Below, piece by piece: positions 52,654-61,136 of a stretch of 64,000 bases of DNA. The DNA lies in the NCBI GenBank assembly GCA_013289795.1, contig JABCZH010000014.1, forward strand, positions 57,827 to 121,826, in the 5' to 3' direction. The position numbers and the translations under genes are program-made. The notes under the pieces were generated by a model. It was not told the origin of the DNA. It ran no database searches and saw only the letters and a list, made by a program, of their open reading frames with translations. The stretch comes from Acidobacteriota bacterium (lineage in GTDB: Bacteria > Acidobacteriota > Terriglobia > Terriglobales > Acidobacteriaceae). The stretch's first letter is position 1; every line of letters starts with the position of its first letter.

Positions 52654-53139
52654 ATGGAGCGGGAGATCTCGGCGGGCGGGGTGGTGGTGCGGCACTCGGC
52701 AGATGGCTGGGATCTGGCGGTGATTGAGCCTCAGAGAGAACCCGCTGTGGCGACGGGTAAGGGGAAAAGATGGCAAAAATTGTTACTCGCGTTGCCCAAG
52801 GGATTGGTGGATGCGGGCGAGAAGGCGGAGCAGACTGCGATCCGTGAAGTGGCGGAGGAGACCGGGCTGATGGCCGGCGTGGTGGTTAAGCTCGGCGATA
52901 TCAAGTATGTATACGTGCGTTCGTGGGGAGATCAGCAGCGAGTGTTCAAGATTGTCAGTTTTTATCTGTTGCGCTATGAATCGGGAACCATCGACCGAAT
53001 TGCCGATGACATGCGGATTGAGGTGAAGCGGGCTTTGTGGATTCCGCTGGCGGAGGCGGAACGCAAGCTGGCCTACAAAGGTGAAAAGGACATGGTGCGG
53101 CGCGCACAGGAATATTTGTCGGAGCATGCGGAACTTTGA
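52654..53139 (+). CDS. NUDIX hydrolase
   Basis: 161 residues from MEREISAGGVVVRHSADGW (ATG at 52654); a seven-residue extension to 52633 is possible. The Nudix box is GLVDAGEKAEQTAIREVAEE followed by TGL. The first ISAGGVVVR and the insert GKGKRWQKLLLALPKG resemble the ADP-ribose/diadenosine-type pyrophosphatases with RWxLPKG. Substrate not assigned. It precedes the beta-oxidation cluster by 119 bp on the same strand and may be part of the same unit or separate. Confidence 0.88.
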   Translation: MEREISAGGVVVRHSADGWDLAVIEPQREPAVATGKGKRWQKLLLALPKGLVDAGEKAEQTAIREVAEETGLMAGVVVKLGDIKYVYVRSWGDQQRVFKIVSFYLLRYESGTIDRIADDMRIEVKRALWIPLAEAERKLAYKGEKDMVRRAQEYLSEHAEL

Positions 53140-53258
53140 AACGTTCACCTCGCCGGGACTGGCGGAGAACAGCGAGCGCGGATAAACTGCCTTATCGGAA
53201 TCTTGAAATCTTCTTTGATGTTGGTGTGCTTGGCGGTTAACAGCGGAGCTATGTCCTC

Positions 53259-55667
53259 ATGAAAATGATCCACAAGGTTGCAGTTCTGGGCGCCGGGACC
53301 ATGGGCGCGCGCATCGCCGCCCACTTTGCCAACGCTGGCGTGCCTAGCTATCTGCTCGACATTGTTCCGCCAGGTGCGCAGGGACCGGCCCGCAGCCAGA
53401 TCGCCGCCGTCGGATTGGACGCCGCGAAGAAGTCGAAGCCTGCGGCTTTCATGGAGGCTGGCTTGGCGCGGCTGGTGACAGTCGGCAATTTCGAGGATGA
53501 CTTGAAGAGGCTGGCTGAGGTCGACTGGATCATCGAGGCTGTGGTCGAGAATCTCGAGATCAAGCGCGGGCTGTTGAAGAAAGTTGAAGCCATTCGAAAG
53601 CCGGGGACGATCATCACCACCAACACCAGCGGGTTGCCGGTGGGCAAAATTGCGGAGGGATTTTCTGACGACTTTCGCCGGGCATGGTTCGGCACTCATT
53701 TTTTCAATCCCCCGCGCTACATGCGGCTGCTGGAGCTGATTCCTACTCCCGAAGCCGATCGCGCCGCCATCGACGCCATTGCCCACTTCTGCGATACGCG
53801 CCTGGGTAAAGGTGTTGTGTTCGCCAAAGACACGCCGAATTTCATCGGCAATCGCATTGGGATATTTTCCGTGCTGAACGTGATGAAACTGATGCAGGAG
53901 ATGGATCTCACGATAGAAGAAGTGGATGCGATTACAGGCCAGGCGGTCGGCTGGCCGAAGTCGGCAACCTTTCGCACTATTGACATGGTCGGGCTCGACA
54001 TTCTGGGGCATGTAGTCGCGAACATGACCCAGAACGTTCACGACGAACGCAGCGACTTGAAAGTTCCTGACTTCGTCCGCCAGATGCTTGAGCGCAAGCT
54101 GCTGGGCGACAAGACCAAAGGCGGCTTTTACAAGAAGGGTAAAGACGACGAGCGCCTGGCGATCGATTGGAAGACCCTCGAATACCATCCCCGGCAGAAG
54201 CCGAAGTTCCCTGCCCTCGATATGGCCAAGAACGTCGAGCAGACGGGTCCGCGGGTGAAAATGCTGCTCGGGCTCGACGGCAGCGCCCCGCAGAAAAATG
54301 ACAAAGCTGGCGCGTTTCTGTGGTCGGCGCTGTCCGATCTGTGGACGTATTCCGCTAACCGCGTACCGGAGATTTCCGATTCCATTGTCGAGATCGATCG
54401 CGCCATGCGGCTCGGCTTCAACTGGGAACTTGGTCCGTTTGAGCTATGGGACGCGGCTGGCGTCGAAGCCACCGTCGTCCGCATGAAGAAGGAGAACCGC
54501 CCAGTCGCTTCCAACGTCGAAAAACTGCTGGCTTTGGGCAGGAAGGCTTGGTACGCGGATGATGCCGCGGCGACTTCGGGACGGACGTGCTTCGATCTCG
54601 CAAGCGGAAGCTACAAGCCGGTTCAGGTTTCGGCCGGCGTTTGGTCGGTTGAGGTCGCCAAGAAATCGAAAGGAGTCGTGAAGAAGAATTCTGGGGCTTC
54701 GCTGGTCGACCTTGGCGATGGCGTGGGCTGCATCGAGTTTCATTCCAAGATGAATTCGCTGGGCGCGGACATTATTTCGCTTATCAGCCAGACACTGAAG
54801 CCCGGCGGCCCGGGCGATGCTTTCGACGCCTTTGTCATGACCAATGACGCCACCAATTTTTCCGTTGGCGCAAACTTAATGCTGCTGCTGATGTCGATCC
54901 AGGAAGAGGAATGGGACGACATCGACCTCATCATTCGCCAATTCCAGGGCATGACCCAGGCCATCAAGTTCTCGCCCAAGCCGGTCGTAGTGGCGCCGTT
55001 CGGATTGTGTCTGGGCGGTGGAACCGAAATCTCGATGCATGCGCCCACGCTGCAACCGCACGCCGAGCTTTACATCGGATTAGTCGAAGTGGGCGTCGGG
55101 TTGCTCCCCGGTGGCGGTGGCTGCAAAGAGATGTTGCTGCGCGCAGTCGACAGCGCGGCTTCGATTCGCCCAGGAGGCCGCGGTGAATCGGTTGAGCTGA
55201 TGGAGGCGATGAAGAAAGCTTTCGCGACGATCGCCACTGCCAAGGTCGCCACTTCGGCACACGAGGCCCGTGCCTTGGGATTCTTGCGCGACTCCGACCG
55301 CATCAGCATGAATCGTGAGCGCGTCCTCACGGACGCCAAGGAGCGGGCACTGGAGTTGGTGCGAGCGGGATACGAGCCACCGCAACCGCGCACCGACATC
55401 CCCGCCCCCGGCGAAAACATTCTTGCGGCCTTAAGACTGGGCGTCCACATCATGCGCCAGGGCGATTACATCACCGAATACGAAGTGAAGCTGGCAACCA
55501 AGATTGCAGAAGTGCTGTGTGGCGGCAACGTCTCGCCGGGCACGCCGGTGAGCGAGCAGTACATCCTCGACCTGGAGCGCGAAGGCTTCAAATCCCTGTG
55601 CGGAGAAAAGAAGACCCAGGAGCGGATCCAGTACACGTTGAAGACGGGGAAGACGCTGAGGAATTGA
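53259..55667 (+). CDS. fadN: 3-hydroxyacyl-CoA dehydrogenase/enoyl-CoA hydratase fusion (FadN/FadB-like)
   Basis: 802 residues with the dehydrogenase first: NAD loop VAVLGAGTMGARIAAHFANA, TNTSGLPVGKIAEGF and FGTHFFNPPRYMRLLELIPT. The C-terminal domain of that module follows (about 190-400), and then the crotonase domain (about 480-720), where APFGLCLGGGTEISMHAPTL and GLVEVGVGLLPGGGGCKEM carry the oxyanion and catalytic Glu. This dehydrogenase-then-hydratase order is that of B. subtilis FadN rather than E. coli FadB. It performs two steps of fatty-acid beta-oxidation. It is the first gene of the cluster. Confidence 0.95.
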   Translation: MKMIHKVAVLGAGTMGARIAAHFANAGVPSYLLDIVPPGAQGPARSQIAAVGLDAAKKSKPAAFMEAGLARLVTVGNFEDDLKRLAEVDWIIEAVVENLEIKRGLLKKVEAIRKPGTIITTNTSGLPVGKIAEGFSDDFRRAWFGTHFFNPPRYMRLLELIPTPEADRAAIDAIAHFCDTRLGKGVVFAKDTPNFIGNRIGIFSVLNVMKLMQEMDLTIEEVDAITGQAVGWPKSATFRTIDMVGLDILGHVVANMTQNVHDERSDLKVPDFVRQMLERKLLGDKTKGGFYKKGKDDERLAIDWKTLEYHPRQKPKFPALDMAKNVEQTGPRVKMLLGLDGSAPQKNDKAGAFLWSALSDLWTYSANRVPEISDSIVEIDRAMRLGFNWELGPFELWDAAGVEATVVRMKKENRPVASNVEKLLALGRKAWYADDAAATSGRTCFDLASGSYKPVQVSAGVWSVEVAKKSKGVVKKNSGASLVDLGDGVGCIEFHSKMNSLGADIISLISQTLKPGGPGDAFDAFVMTNDATNFSVGANLMLLLMSIQEEEWDDIDLIIRQFQGMTQAIKFSPKPVVVAPFGLCLGGGTEISMHAPTLQPHAELYIGLVEVGVGLLPGGGGCKEMLLRAVDSAASIRPGGRGESVELMEAMKKAFATIATAKVATSAHEARALGFLRDSDRISMNRERVLTDAKERALELVRAGYEPPQPRTDIPAPGENILAALRLGVHIMRQGDYITEYEVKLATKIAEVLCGGNVSPGTPVSEQYILDLEREGFKSLCGEKKTQERIQYTLKTGKTLRN

Positions 55668-55688
55668 GTACCTAATTCTCAAAATACG

Positions 55689-55874
55689 ATGAAGGTACGG
55701 GACACTTTCAAGCGTTTGGAAAACGATGGCTGGCGGCTGGTCCGCACCAAGGGCAGCCACAGGCAATTTCATCATCCCTCCAAGCCGGGCACGGTTACCG
55801 TCGCGGGACACCCGTCACTGGACATTCCTCCGGGAACATTGAACAATATCCTCAAGCAGGCTGGTTTGAAATGA
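55689..55874 (+). CDS. hicA: HicA-type toxin (mRNA interferase)
   Basis: 61 residues; a dsRBD-like fold with the catalytic-type histidine in KGSHRQFHHP. TVTVAGHPSLDIPPGTLNNI is characteristic. HicA cleaves mRNA and is neutralised by HicB. It begins 21 bp after fadN, without a visible Shine-Dalgarno, and overlaps hicB by 4 bases (ATGA). It sits inside the beta-oxidation cluster, between fadN and fadA. Confidence 0.93.
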   Translation: MKVRDTFKRLENDGWRLVRTKGSHRQFHHPSKPGTVTVAGHPSLDIPPGTLNNILKQAGLK

Positions 55875-56077
55875 AATATCTGGTCATCTACGAGAAATCT
55901 GAGACTGGCTGGGGCGCCTACGCCCCCGACCTTCCGGGTCTCGGCATCGCCGCTGAGACTTTGGATGAAGCCAAAGAACTGATTCGCGAGGCAATCGACT
56001 TTCACATCGAGGGCATGCGCGAACACGGCGACAAGGTTCCCGTTCCCTGCGCGACCACTGAGTACATCACGGTATGA
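55871..56077 (+). CDS. hicB: HicB-type antitoxin
   Basis: 68 residues of the RNase H-like HicB fold: YLVIYEKSETGWGAYAPDLP and LGIAAETLDEAKELIREAID. It lacks the C-terminal helix-turn-helix or ribbon-helix-helix DNA-binding domain of longer HicB proteins, so autoregulation must differ or be absent. It overlaps hicA. The pair is a likely functional toxin-antitoxin module. Confidence 0.92.
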   Translation: MKYLVIYEKSETGWGAYAPDLPGLGIAAETLDEAKELIREAIDFHIEGMREHGDKVPVPCATTEYITV

Positions 56078-56346
56078 CGCCGAGCGATGACCAGTCCAGC
56101 GGGTGCAAGAGAGCAGCCGCGAACAGAGCGGATGAACTCAAAATGAGCGGGCCGGGTGGGTTGCTTGAACAATACTGCGAGATGGCAGACGATGCTCCCC
56201 ATGAGGCATGGCGGAACAGTGGAGCGAAGCGCTGATTGGCGATTCGTCCGCGAAGCAATGAAGTCTGCCGACTGGCCTTCGAAGCGTCTGTGCCCCCGAA
56301 ACTCAGATCAAGTCTTAGACAAGAATGGTTCCGCAGGGCTCCCTGC

Positions 56347-56352
56347 TACAAT
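56347..56352 (+). promoter_or_regulatory. -10 element immediately upstream of the DUF3455 gene
   Basis: TACAAT, six bases before the ATG at 56359. The expected transcription start is at or next to the ATG, and no Shine-Dalgarno is visible, so the mRNA may be leaderless. No clear -35 was found at standard spacing. Confidence 0.45.
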
Positions 56353-56358
56353 TTCCTC

Positions 56359-56883
56359 ATGCGAAGACTTCTGCTTCTTGCCCTCATCCTTGTAACCGCG
56401 CTCGCAACCGCTCAAACCAAAGACTCTCCCCCGCAAGTCCCGGACGCGATTCAGGTTCCCGCAGGCGCGGAAGTTGTTCTGCTCGCTCACGCCGCGGGAT
56501 CGCAGGTCTATACCTGCCAGGCCGGCGCGGACGGCAAGTTCAGTTGGACTCTCAAGGCGCCCGAGGCTGAGCTTCGCGATCGTAACGATCAGGTCATCGG
56601 CGAGCACACCGCCGGACCCACCTGGAAGTTGAAAGGTGGCAGCGCTGTCACCGGCAAGGCGGCGGCACGCGCCGATTCCCCCGATAGCAATTCCATCCCA
56701 TGGCTGCTTGTCAACGTGGTCAGTCACTCGGGAAAGGGTCTGCTCGACAGCGTGACGACCATTCAGCGAGTGAACACTCACGGCGGCAAGGCGCCCGCTG
56801 AGGGCTGCGACGCGTCTCACCGCGACGCCGAGACGAAGAGCAGTTACACGGCAGACTATTACTTTTACGCGCCTGTCCACTGA
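56359..56883 (+). CDS. Secreted DUF3455-like protein
   Basis: 174 residues from the ATG at 56359; the open frame reaches 56236 but that part is non-protein-like. A signal peptide (LLLLALILVTALATAQ) is followed by the DUF3455 domain: VPAGAEVVLLAHAAGSQVYT, CQAGADGKFSWTLKAPEAEL, GEHTAGPTWKLKGGSAVTGK and IPWLLVNVVSHSGKGLLDSV. Cys pairs suggest disulfides. Function unknown. It lies between hicB and fadA, has its own -10, and is probably not part of the fad unit. Confidence 0.87.
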   Translation: MRRLLLLALILVTALATAQTKDSPPQVPDAIQVPAGAEVVLLAHAAGSQVYTCQAGADGKFSWTLKAPEAELRDRNDQVIGEHTAGPTWKLKGGSAVTGKAAARADSPDSNSIPWLLVNVVSHSGKGLLDSVTTIQRVNTHGGKAPAEGCDASHRDAETKSSYTADYYFYAPVH

Positions 56884-56969
56884 ATTCAGCGTCAGATTTC
56901 GCGTGTGAAGCGGAGTCGTACCGGCGGGCATCAAATAGTTGACCGCAGAAGTATATATAGGGAGTTCCT

Positions 56970-58148
56970 ATGCGCGAAGTTGTGATCGCTTCTTCAGTTC
57001 GTACGCCGGTTGGACGCGCCTTCAAGGGCACACTACGCGCCACGCGTCCCGATGAACTGGCTGCGGTTGCAATCAAAGGCGCGCTGGAGCGAGTGCCGCA
57101 ATTCGATGTGAAAGAGATCGAGGACGTCATCCTGGGCTGCGCCATGCCTGAGGCCGAGCAGGGGATGAACGTGGCCCGAATTGCCTCGCTCCGTGCCGGG
57201 CTGCCGGTCGAAGTTTCGGCGCTGACTATCAACCGCTTCTGTTCTTCCGGGTTGCAGGCCATTGCATTGGCCGCTGAGCGCATTGGAAGCGGTGGCGCCG
57301 AAGTGATGGTCGCTGGCGGGACAGAATCAATGTCCATGATCCCCATGGGCGGTCACAAGATTTCGCCCAACCCGTGGCTGGTGGACCATTACCCAGATGC
57401 CTATCTCTCAATGGGGCTCACTGCGGAGCGACTGGCGCAGCGGTTCAGCATCACGCGCGAGCAAGCCGACGAGTTCTCCTATCACAGCCACCAGAAGGCG
57501 CTGGCGGCGATTCAAGCCGGAAAGTTTACCGACGAAACGATTTCCGTGCCGGTGAGCTTTACGACTCCGAACGGCTCGAAGCCCAAACGGCAGGAAATTA
57601 CTTTCAAAGTGGATGAAGGCCCGCGCGCCGATACATCGCTCGAAGCGCTGCTCGCGCTCAAGCCTGCGTTCCACGCCAAAGGCACGGTGACCGCCGGCAA
57701 TTCCTCGCAGATGTCGGATGGCGCAGCTGCAGCAGTGGTCATGTCCGCCGAGCGCGCCAAGGCTCTGGGCATCAAGCCGCTGGCACGATACGTCTCCTTT
57801 GCGACCGCGGGATATAAGCCGGAAGAAATGGGACTTGGCCCGGTATTCGCGATCCCCAAGGCGCTGAAACTGGCAGGACTCAAGCTCTCGGATATCGACG
57901 TGATCGAACTGAACGAAGCTTTCGCGGCGCAGTCGCTGGCCGTGATCAAAGAAGCCGGGCTCGATCCCGCACGCGTGAATGTTAACGGTGGCGCGATTGC
58001 GTTGGGACATCCGCTCGGCTGTACGGGGGCCAAGCTAACGGCGACGGTCATTCGCGAACTCCAGCGCCGCAAAGGCCGCTACGGCATGGTGACCATGTGC
58101 GTGGGCGGCGGTATGGGCGCGGCGGGGATTTTCGAAAACCTTTCGTAA
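56970..58148 (+). CDS. fadA: Acetyl-CoA acyltransferase (3-ketoacyl-CoA thiolase)
   Basis: 392 residues. Thiolase motifs: the acyl-Cys in [34 protein letters not shown], the loop [18 protein letters not shown] with its His, and the proton-donating Cys in [16 protein letters not shown]. It releases acetyl-CoA in the last beta-oxidation step, using the product of the FadN-like enzyme. It is about 90 bp after the DUF3455 gene. A long inverted repeat (58202-58288) separates it from fadE. Confidence 0.95.
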   Translation: MREVVIASSVRTPVGRAFKGTLRATRPDELAAVAIKGALERVPQFDVKEIEDVILGCAMPEAEQGMNVARIASLRAGLPVEVSALTINRFCSSGLQAIALAAERIGSGGAEVMVAGGTESMSMIPMGGHKISPNPWLVDHYPDAYLSMGLTAERLAQRFSITREQADEFSYHSHQKALAAIQAGKFTDETISVPVSFTTPNGSKPKRQEITFKVDEGPRADTSLEALLALKPAFHAKGTVTAGNSSQMSDGAAAAVVMSAERAKALGIKPLARYVSFATAGYKPEEMGLGPVFAIPKALKLAGLKLSDIDVIELNEAFAAQSLAVIKEAGLDPARVNVNGGAIALGHPLGCTGAKLTATVIRELQRRKGRYGMVTMCVGGGMGAAGIFENLS

Positions 58149-58201
58149 TCCCCAAGCGCCCAAGACAGTAAGGAGCGCACGAAAGGCCAGTCACTTCAAT
58201 T

Positions 58202-58288
58202 CACCACAGAGACACCGAGGCACGGAGATTTATTGCCTTTGTACCTATAGAATTAAGAAGTTCTCTGCGTCTCTGTGTCTCTGTGGTG
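58202..58288. repeat. CCACAGRG-type inverted repeat between fadA and fadE
   Basis: CACCACAGAGACACCGAGGC (58202) and GTCTCTGTGTCTCTGTGGTG (ending 58288) are nearly perfect inverted arms of 27 bp with a 33-bp AT-rich loop. The most complete element of the family here. It ends 28 bases before the fadE ATG. Confidence 0.85.
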
Positions 58289-58316
58289 TGATTTTTGTCT
58301 TGAAAGGGATCAGGTA

Positions 58317-60116
58317 ATGGCCACAACTTCTACGGCTCCGGTCATCAAAGTCTCCGGCGGCAGTTTTCTGCTTGAAGAGCGGCGGCCGGACGAAGTCTTC
58401 ACCCCGGAAGACTTTACCGAGCAGCATCAACTGATCGGTCAGACGGCGGAGGAGTTTGCCGTCAATGAAATCCTTCCCAACGCTGAGAAGATCGAGCACA
58501 AGGACTTTTCCGTTACCCGCGATCTGCTCAAGAAAGCCGGCGAACTCGGCCTCAGCTCCGCCGAGATCCCTGAAGCCTACGGTGGCTTGGAAATGGATAA
58601 AGTTACGGCCGCCGTCATCGCCGACCACATCGCAAAGTACGCGGGCTTCGCCACCACCTGGGGCGGACACACCGGCATCGGCACACTGCCCATCGTCTAC
58701 TTCGGGACCGAAGCGCAGAAAAAGAAATATCTGCCACGGCTGGGAGCAGGTGAAATCGTAGGTGCCTACGCGCTGTCGGAGGCGTCGTCAGGATCGGATG
58801 CGCTGAATTGCCGCGCCCGCGCAGAACTCTCGAAAGACGGCAAGTTCTACACCCTGAACGGCGAGAAAATGTGGATCACGAACGCCGGCTTCGCGGATCT
58901 GTTTACGGTTTTTGCCAAAGTCGATGGCGAAAAATTTACCGCATTCCTCGTAGAGAAGACTTTTCCCGGTTTCTCCGTCGGAGCGGAAGAGCACAAGATG
59001 GGCATTCGCGGATCGTCCACTTGCCCCATCATTCTGAACGATTGCAGAGTTCCACCCGAAAACGTGCTCGGAGAAATCGGCAAAGGGCACGTGATCGCTT
59101 TCAACATTTTGAACGTTGGCCGCTTCAAACTGGGTGCGATGTGCGTGGGCGGAGCACGCATATCGATCGCGAACGCCATTGGCTACGCCAAGCAGCGTAA
59201 AGCGTTCGGCAAAGTCATTGCCGACTTCGGCCTGGTGCGCGAAAAGCTGGCTAACATGGCAACGCTGCTCTACGTAGGAGAATCGCTGGTTTATCGCACT
59301 GTAGGCATGATGGACGTCGCGCTCAATGAGGTCGATAAGTCCGGCGCCGACGCGATGAAAGAAACCCGCAAAGCCATCGAGGAATATGCGGTCGAGTGCT
59401 CGATCATCAAAGTTTGGGGATCGGAGATGATCGACTACGTGGTCGACGAGACGGTGCAGATTTATGGTGGTTATGGTTTTGTCGAAGAGTATCCGGCCGA
59501 GCGCGCCTATCGCGATGCACGTATCAATCGCATCTTCGAAGGCACCAACGAAATCAACCGCCTGATTATCACAGGCTTTCTGCTGAAACGAGCGATGAGT
59601 GGCCAGTTGCCACTGATGCCGGCGATCAAGAAGTTGATGGACGAAGTGCTTTCGGGTCCTTCGATAGGAGAAGACCTCGAAGGCCCGCTTGCCGAAGAAC
59701 GCAAGCTGGTGGCGAGTGCCAAGAAGCTCGGACTATTCGCCTCCGGTGCCGCCACGCAAAAGTACATGCAGGCCATCCAGGACCAGCAGGAAGTCATGGG
59801 CGCCATCGCAGATATGGTAATTGAAACCTACGCGATGGAGTCGGCGGTGCTGCGGGCACGTAAAATTGTGGAAAAGAATGGCGAAGCCGCGGCTGCCCTG
59901 CCAGTCGCAATGACCCGCGTATATCTGTCGCAGGCGATGGAGAAGATCGAAGCCGCAGCCAAGAAAGTGATCGCCGCCGTAGCCGAGGGCGACATGTTGC
60001 GTACGCAGCTTGCAATTCTGCGCCGCCTGGCGAAGCACGAGCCTTTTAATACGATTGAGTTACGCCAGCAGATCGCGCAGAAGATGATTGAGCGAGGGAA
60101 GTATTCGTTGGCATAA
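58317..60116 (+). CDS. fadE: Acyl-CoA dehydrogenase
   Basis: 599 residues from MATTSTAPVIK (ATG at 58317). The open frame to 58275 would include repeat sequence. The core (about 20-410) has YALSEASSGSDALNCRAR, the GLVREKLANMATLLYVGESL helix and the catalytic Glu in RIFEGTNEINRLIITGF. An extra C-terminal domain (about 410-600) of helices (LGLFASGAATQKYMQAIQD, AMESAVLRARKIVEKNGEAA) places it with the long VLCAD-like or ACAD-11-like group. It oxidises acyl-CoA to enoyl-CoA with FAD, the first beta-oxidation step. Confidence 0.94.
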   Translation: MATTSTAPVIKVSGGSFLLEERRPDEVFTPEDFTEQHQLIGQTAEEFAVNEILPNAEKIEHKDFSVTRDLLKKAGELGLSSAEIPEAYGGLEMDKVTAAVIADHIAKYAGFATTWGGHTGIGTLPIVYFGTEAQKKKYLPRLGAGEIVGAYALSEASSGSDALNCRARAELSKDGKFYTLNGEKMWITNAGFADLFTVFAKVDGEKFTAFLVEKTFPGFSVGAEEHKMGIRGSSTCPIILNDCRVPPENVLGEIGKGHVIAFNILNVGRFKLGAMCVGGARISIANAIGYAKQRKAFGKVIADFGLVREKLANMATLLYVGESLVYRTVGMMDVALNEVDKSGADAMKETRKAIEEYAVECSIIKVWGSEMIDYVVDETVQIYGGYGFVEEYPAERAYRDARINRIFEGTNEINRLIITGFLLKRAMSGQLPLMPAIKKLMDEVLSGPSIGEDLEGPLAEERKLVASAKKLGLFASGAATQKYMQAIQDQQEVMGAIADMVIETYAMESAVLRARKIVEKNGEAAAALPVAMTRVYLSQAMEKIEAAAKKVIAAVAEGDMLRTQLAILRRLAKHEPFNTIELRQQIAQKMIERGKYSLA

Positions 60117-60127
60117 ATCCGAAGCTT

Positions 60128-60197
60128 AACCACAGAGGGCACAGAGGAACACAGAGGCAAAAAGAACCCCTGTGCAACTCTGTGCCCTCTGCGGTTA
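60128..60197. repeat. CCACAGRG-type inverted repeat
   Basis: AACCACAGAGGGCACAGAGG (60128) faces CAACTCTGTGCCCTCTGCGG (to about 60195) around a short spacer. It lies between fadE and the 84-aa gene (which converge) and reaches the stop region of the latter. Confidence 0.75.
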
Positions 60198-60449
60198 GGA
60201 CTTGTTCTTGATCTCCTCCATCACACTCTGGATCAGCTCTTTCGCATCAGTCAGGTTCTTCATGACCATCTGGATGTCCATGACCGGCTTGCCCGGCCAG
60301 CGGGTGCTTTGGCAATAAACGCCGTGCTGGCCGACCAACGCCATGGCGTCCGTGATCATGTCCATGGTGACGGCGAGGCGACCGCGAGGCACTCCCATCA
60401 TGGTTTCGTAGTGCTCCAATTCTTCGTGCTTCTCGTCGAATACCGGCAT
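60195..60449 (-). CDS. Small conserved-looking protein of unknown function
   Basis: 84 residues, ATG at 60449. Two helical segments: GRLAVTMDMITDAMALVGQHG and MVMKNLTDAKELIQSVMEEI, around VYCQSTRWPGKPVMD. No known motif. The protein is small and acidic at the start (VFDEKHEELEHYETM). It is transcribed alone; a repeat sits at its 3' end and may act as a terminator. I do not recognise the family. Confidence 0.6.
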   Translation of the reverse strand: MPVFDEKHEELEHYETMMGVPRGRLAVTMDMITDAMALVGQHGVYCQSTRWPGKPVMDIQMVMKNLTDAKELIQSVMEEIKNKS

Positions 60450-60562
60450 GGGGGAGATTGTACCTTCATCTGACCTAGGCGCAGTTTGCTATCCGCCGGC
60501 CGCCTCCGATAGTCTAAGACCCTGCCCTCAATATCCAGGTAGTGGAGCTAGCTCGGTATCCC

Positions 60563-60598
60563 GCTGGCTGAATGCTGAGTGCTAGCCGTTGAATGCTC
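60563..60598. repeat. GCTGA-word repeat
   Basis: GGCTGAATGCTGAGTGCTAG with GTTGAATGC following, family as at 6181, 9691-9830 and 20454. It precedes the DUF2911 gene's ribosome site. Confidence 0.6.
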
Positions 60599-60611
60599 AA
60601 AGGAGATCCTC

Positions 60612-61124
60612 ATGTTCAAGCAAGTTGCCATTGTCACCCTGTTCATCCTCGCCATCACCAGCTGCGCCAGGGCCCAGAAAGCCAGCCCGGCGGCGCAGGC
60701 GCAGTGCAAATTCTCTGACGGCAAAACCATCACCGTTGACTACTCCAGCCCGCGCATGAAAGGTCGCAAGATCTTCGGCGATCTCGTGCCTTACGGCGAA
60801 GTCTGGCGCACCGGAGCCAATGACGCTACCACGTTCGTCACGACGGCGAACGTCAACGTCGCTGGCAAGAGCGTTCCGGCGGGAAGCTATACCATTTTCA
60901 CCGTCCCGAATCAGGGCAGTTGGAAGTTGATTATCAACAAGAAGACCGGTGAATGGGGCATTCCCTACAAGTATGAAGCCGATGAGCTCGGCCGGGTGGA
61001 CATGAAGGTTTCGCAGACGCCGTCGGCGGTCGAAAACTTCACCATTGCGTTCGATCAGGGTTGCACGCTAACCGTAAGCTGGGAGAACACGCAGGCGTCG
61101 GTGCAAATCACCGAGGGTAAATAG
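60612..61124 (+). CDS. Secreted DUF2911-like protein
   Basis: 170 residues from the ATG at 60612 with AAAGGAG upstream. The open frame back to 60579 runs into the GCTGA repeat. A signal peptide (QVAIVTLFILAITSCARA) is followed by CKFSDGKTITVDYSSPRMKG, FGDLVPYGEVWRTGANDATT, VPAGSYTIFTVPNQGSWKLI and INKKTGEWGIPYKYEADELG, matching the DUF2911 family. A Cys at the signal-peptide end (ITSCARAQ) could be a lipobox-like Cys. It is probably periplasmic; function unknown. Confidence 0.88.
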   Translation: MFKQVAIVTLFILAITSCARAQKASPAAQAQCKFSDGKTITVDYSSPRMKGRKIFGDLVPYGEVWRTGANDATTFVTTANVNVAGKSVPAGSYTIFTVPNQGSWKLIINKKTGEWGIPYKYEADELGRVDMKVSQTPSAVENFTIAFDQGCTLTVSWENTQASVQITEGK

Positions 61125-61136
61125 TCGAAGGCAATG

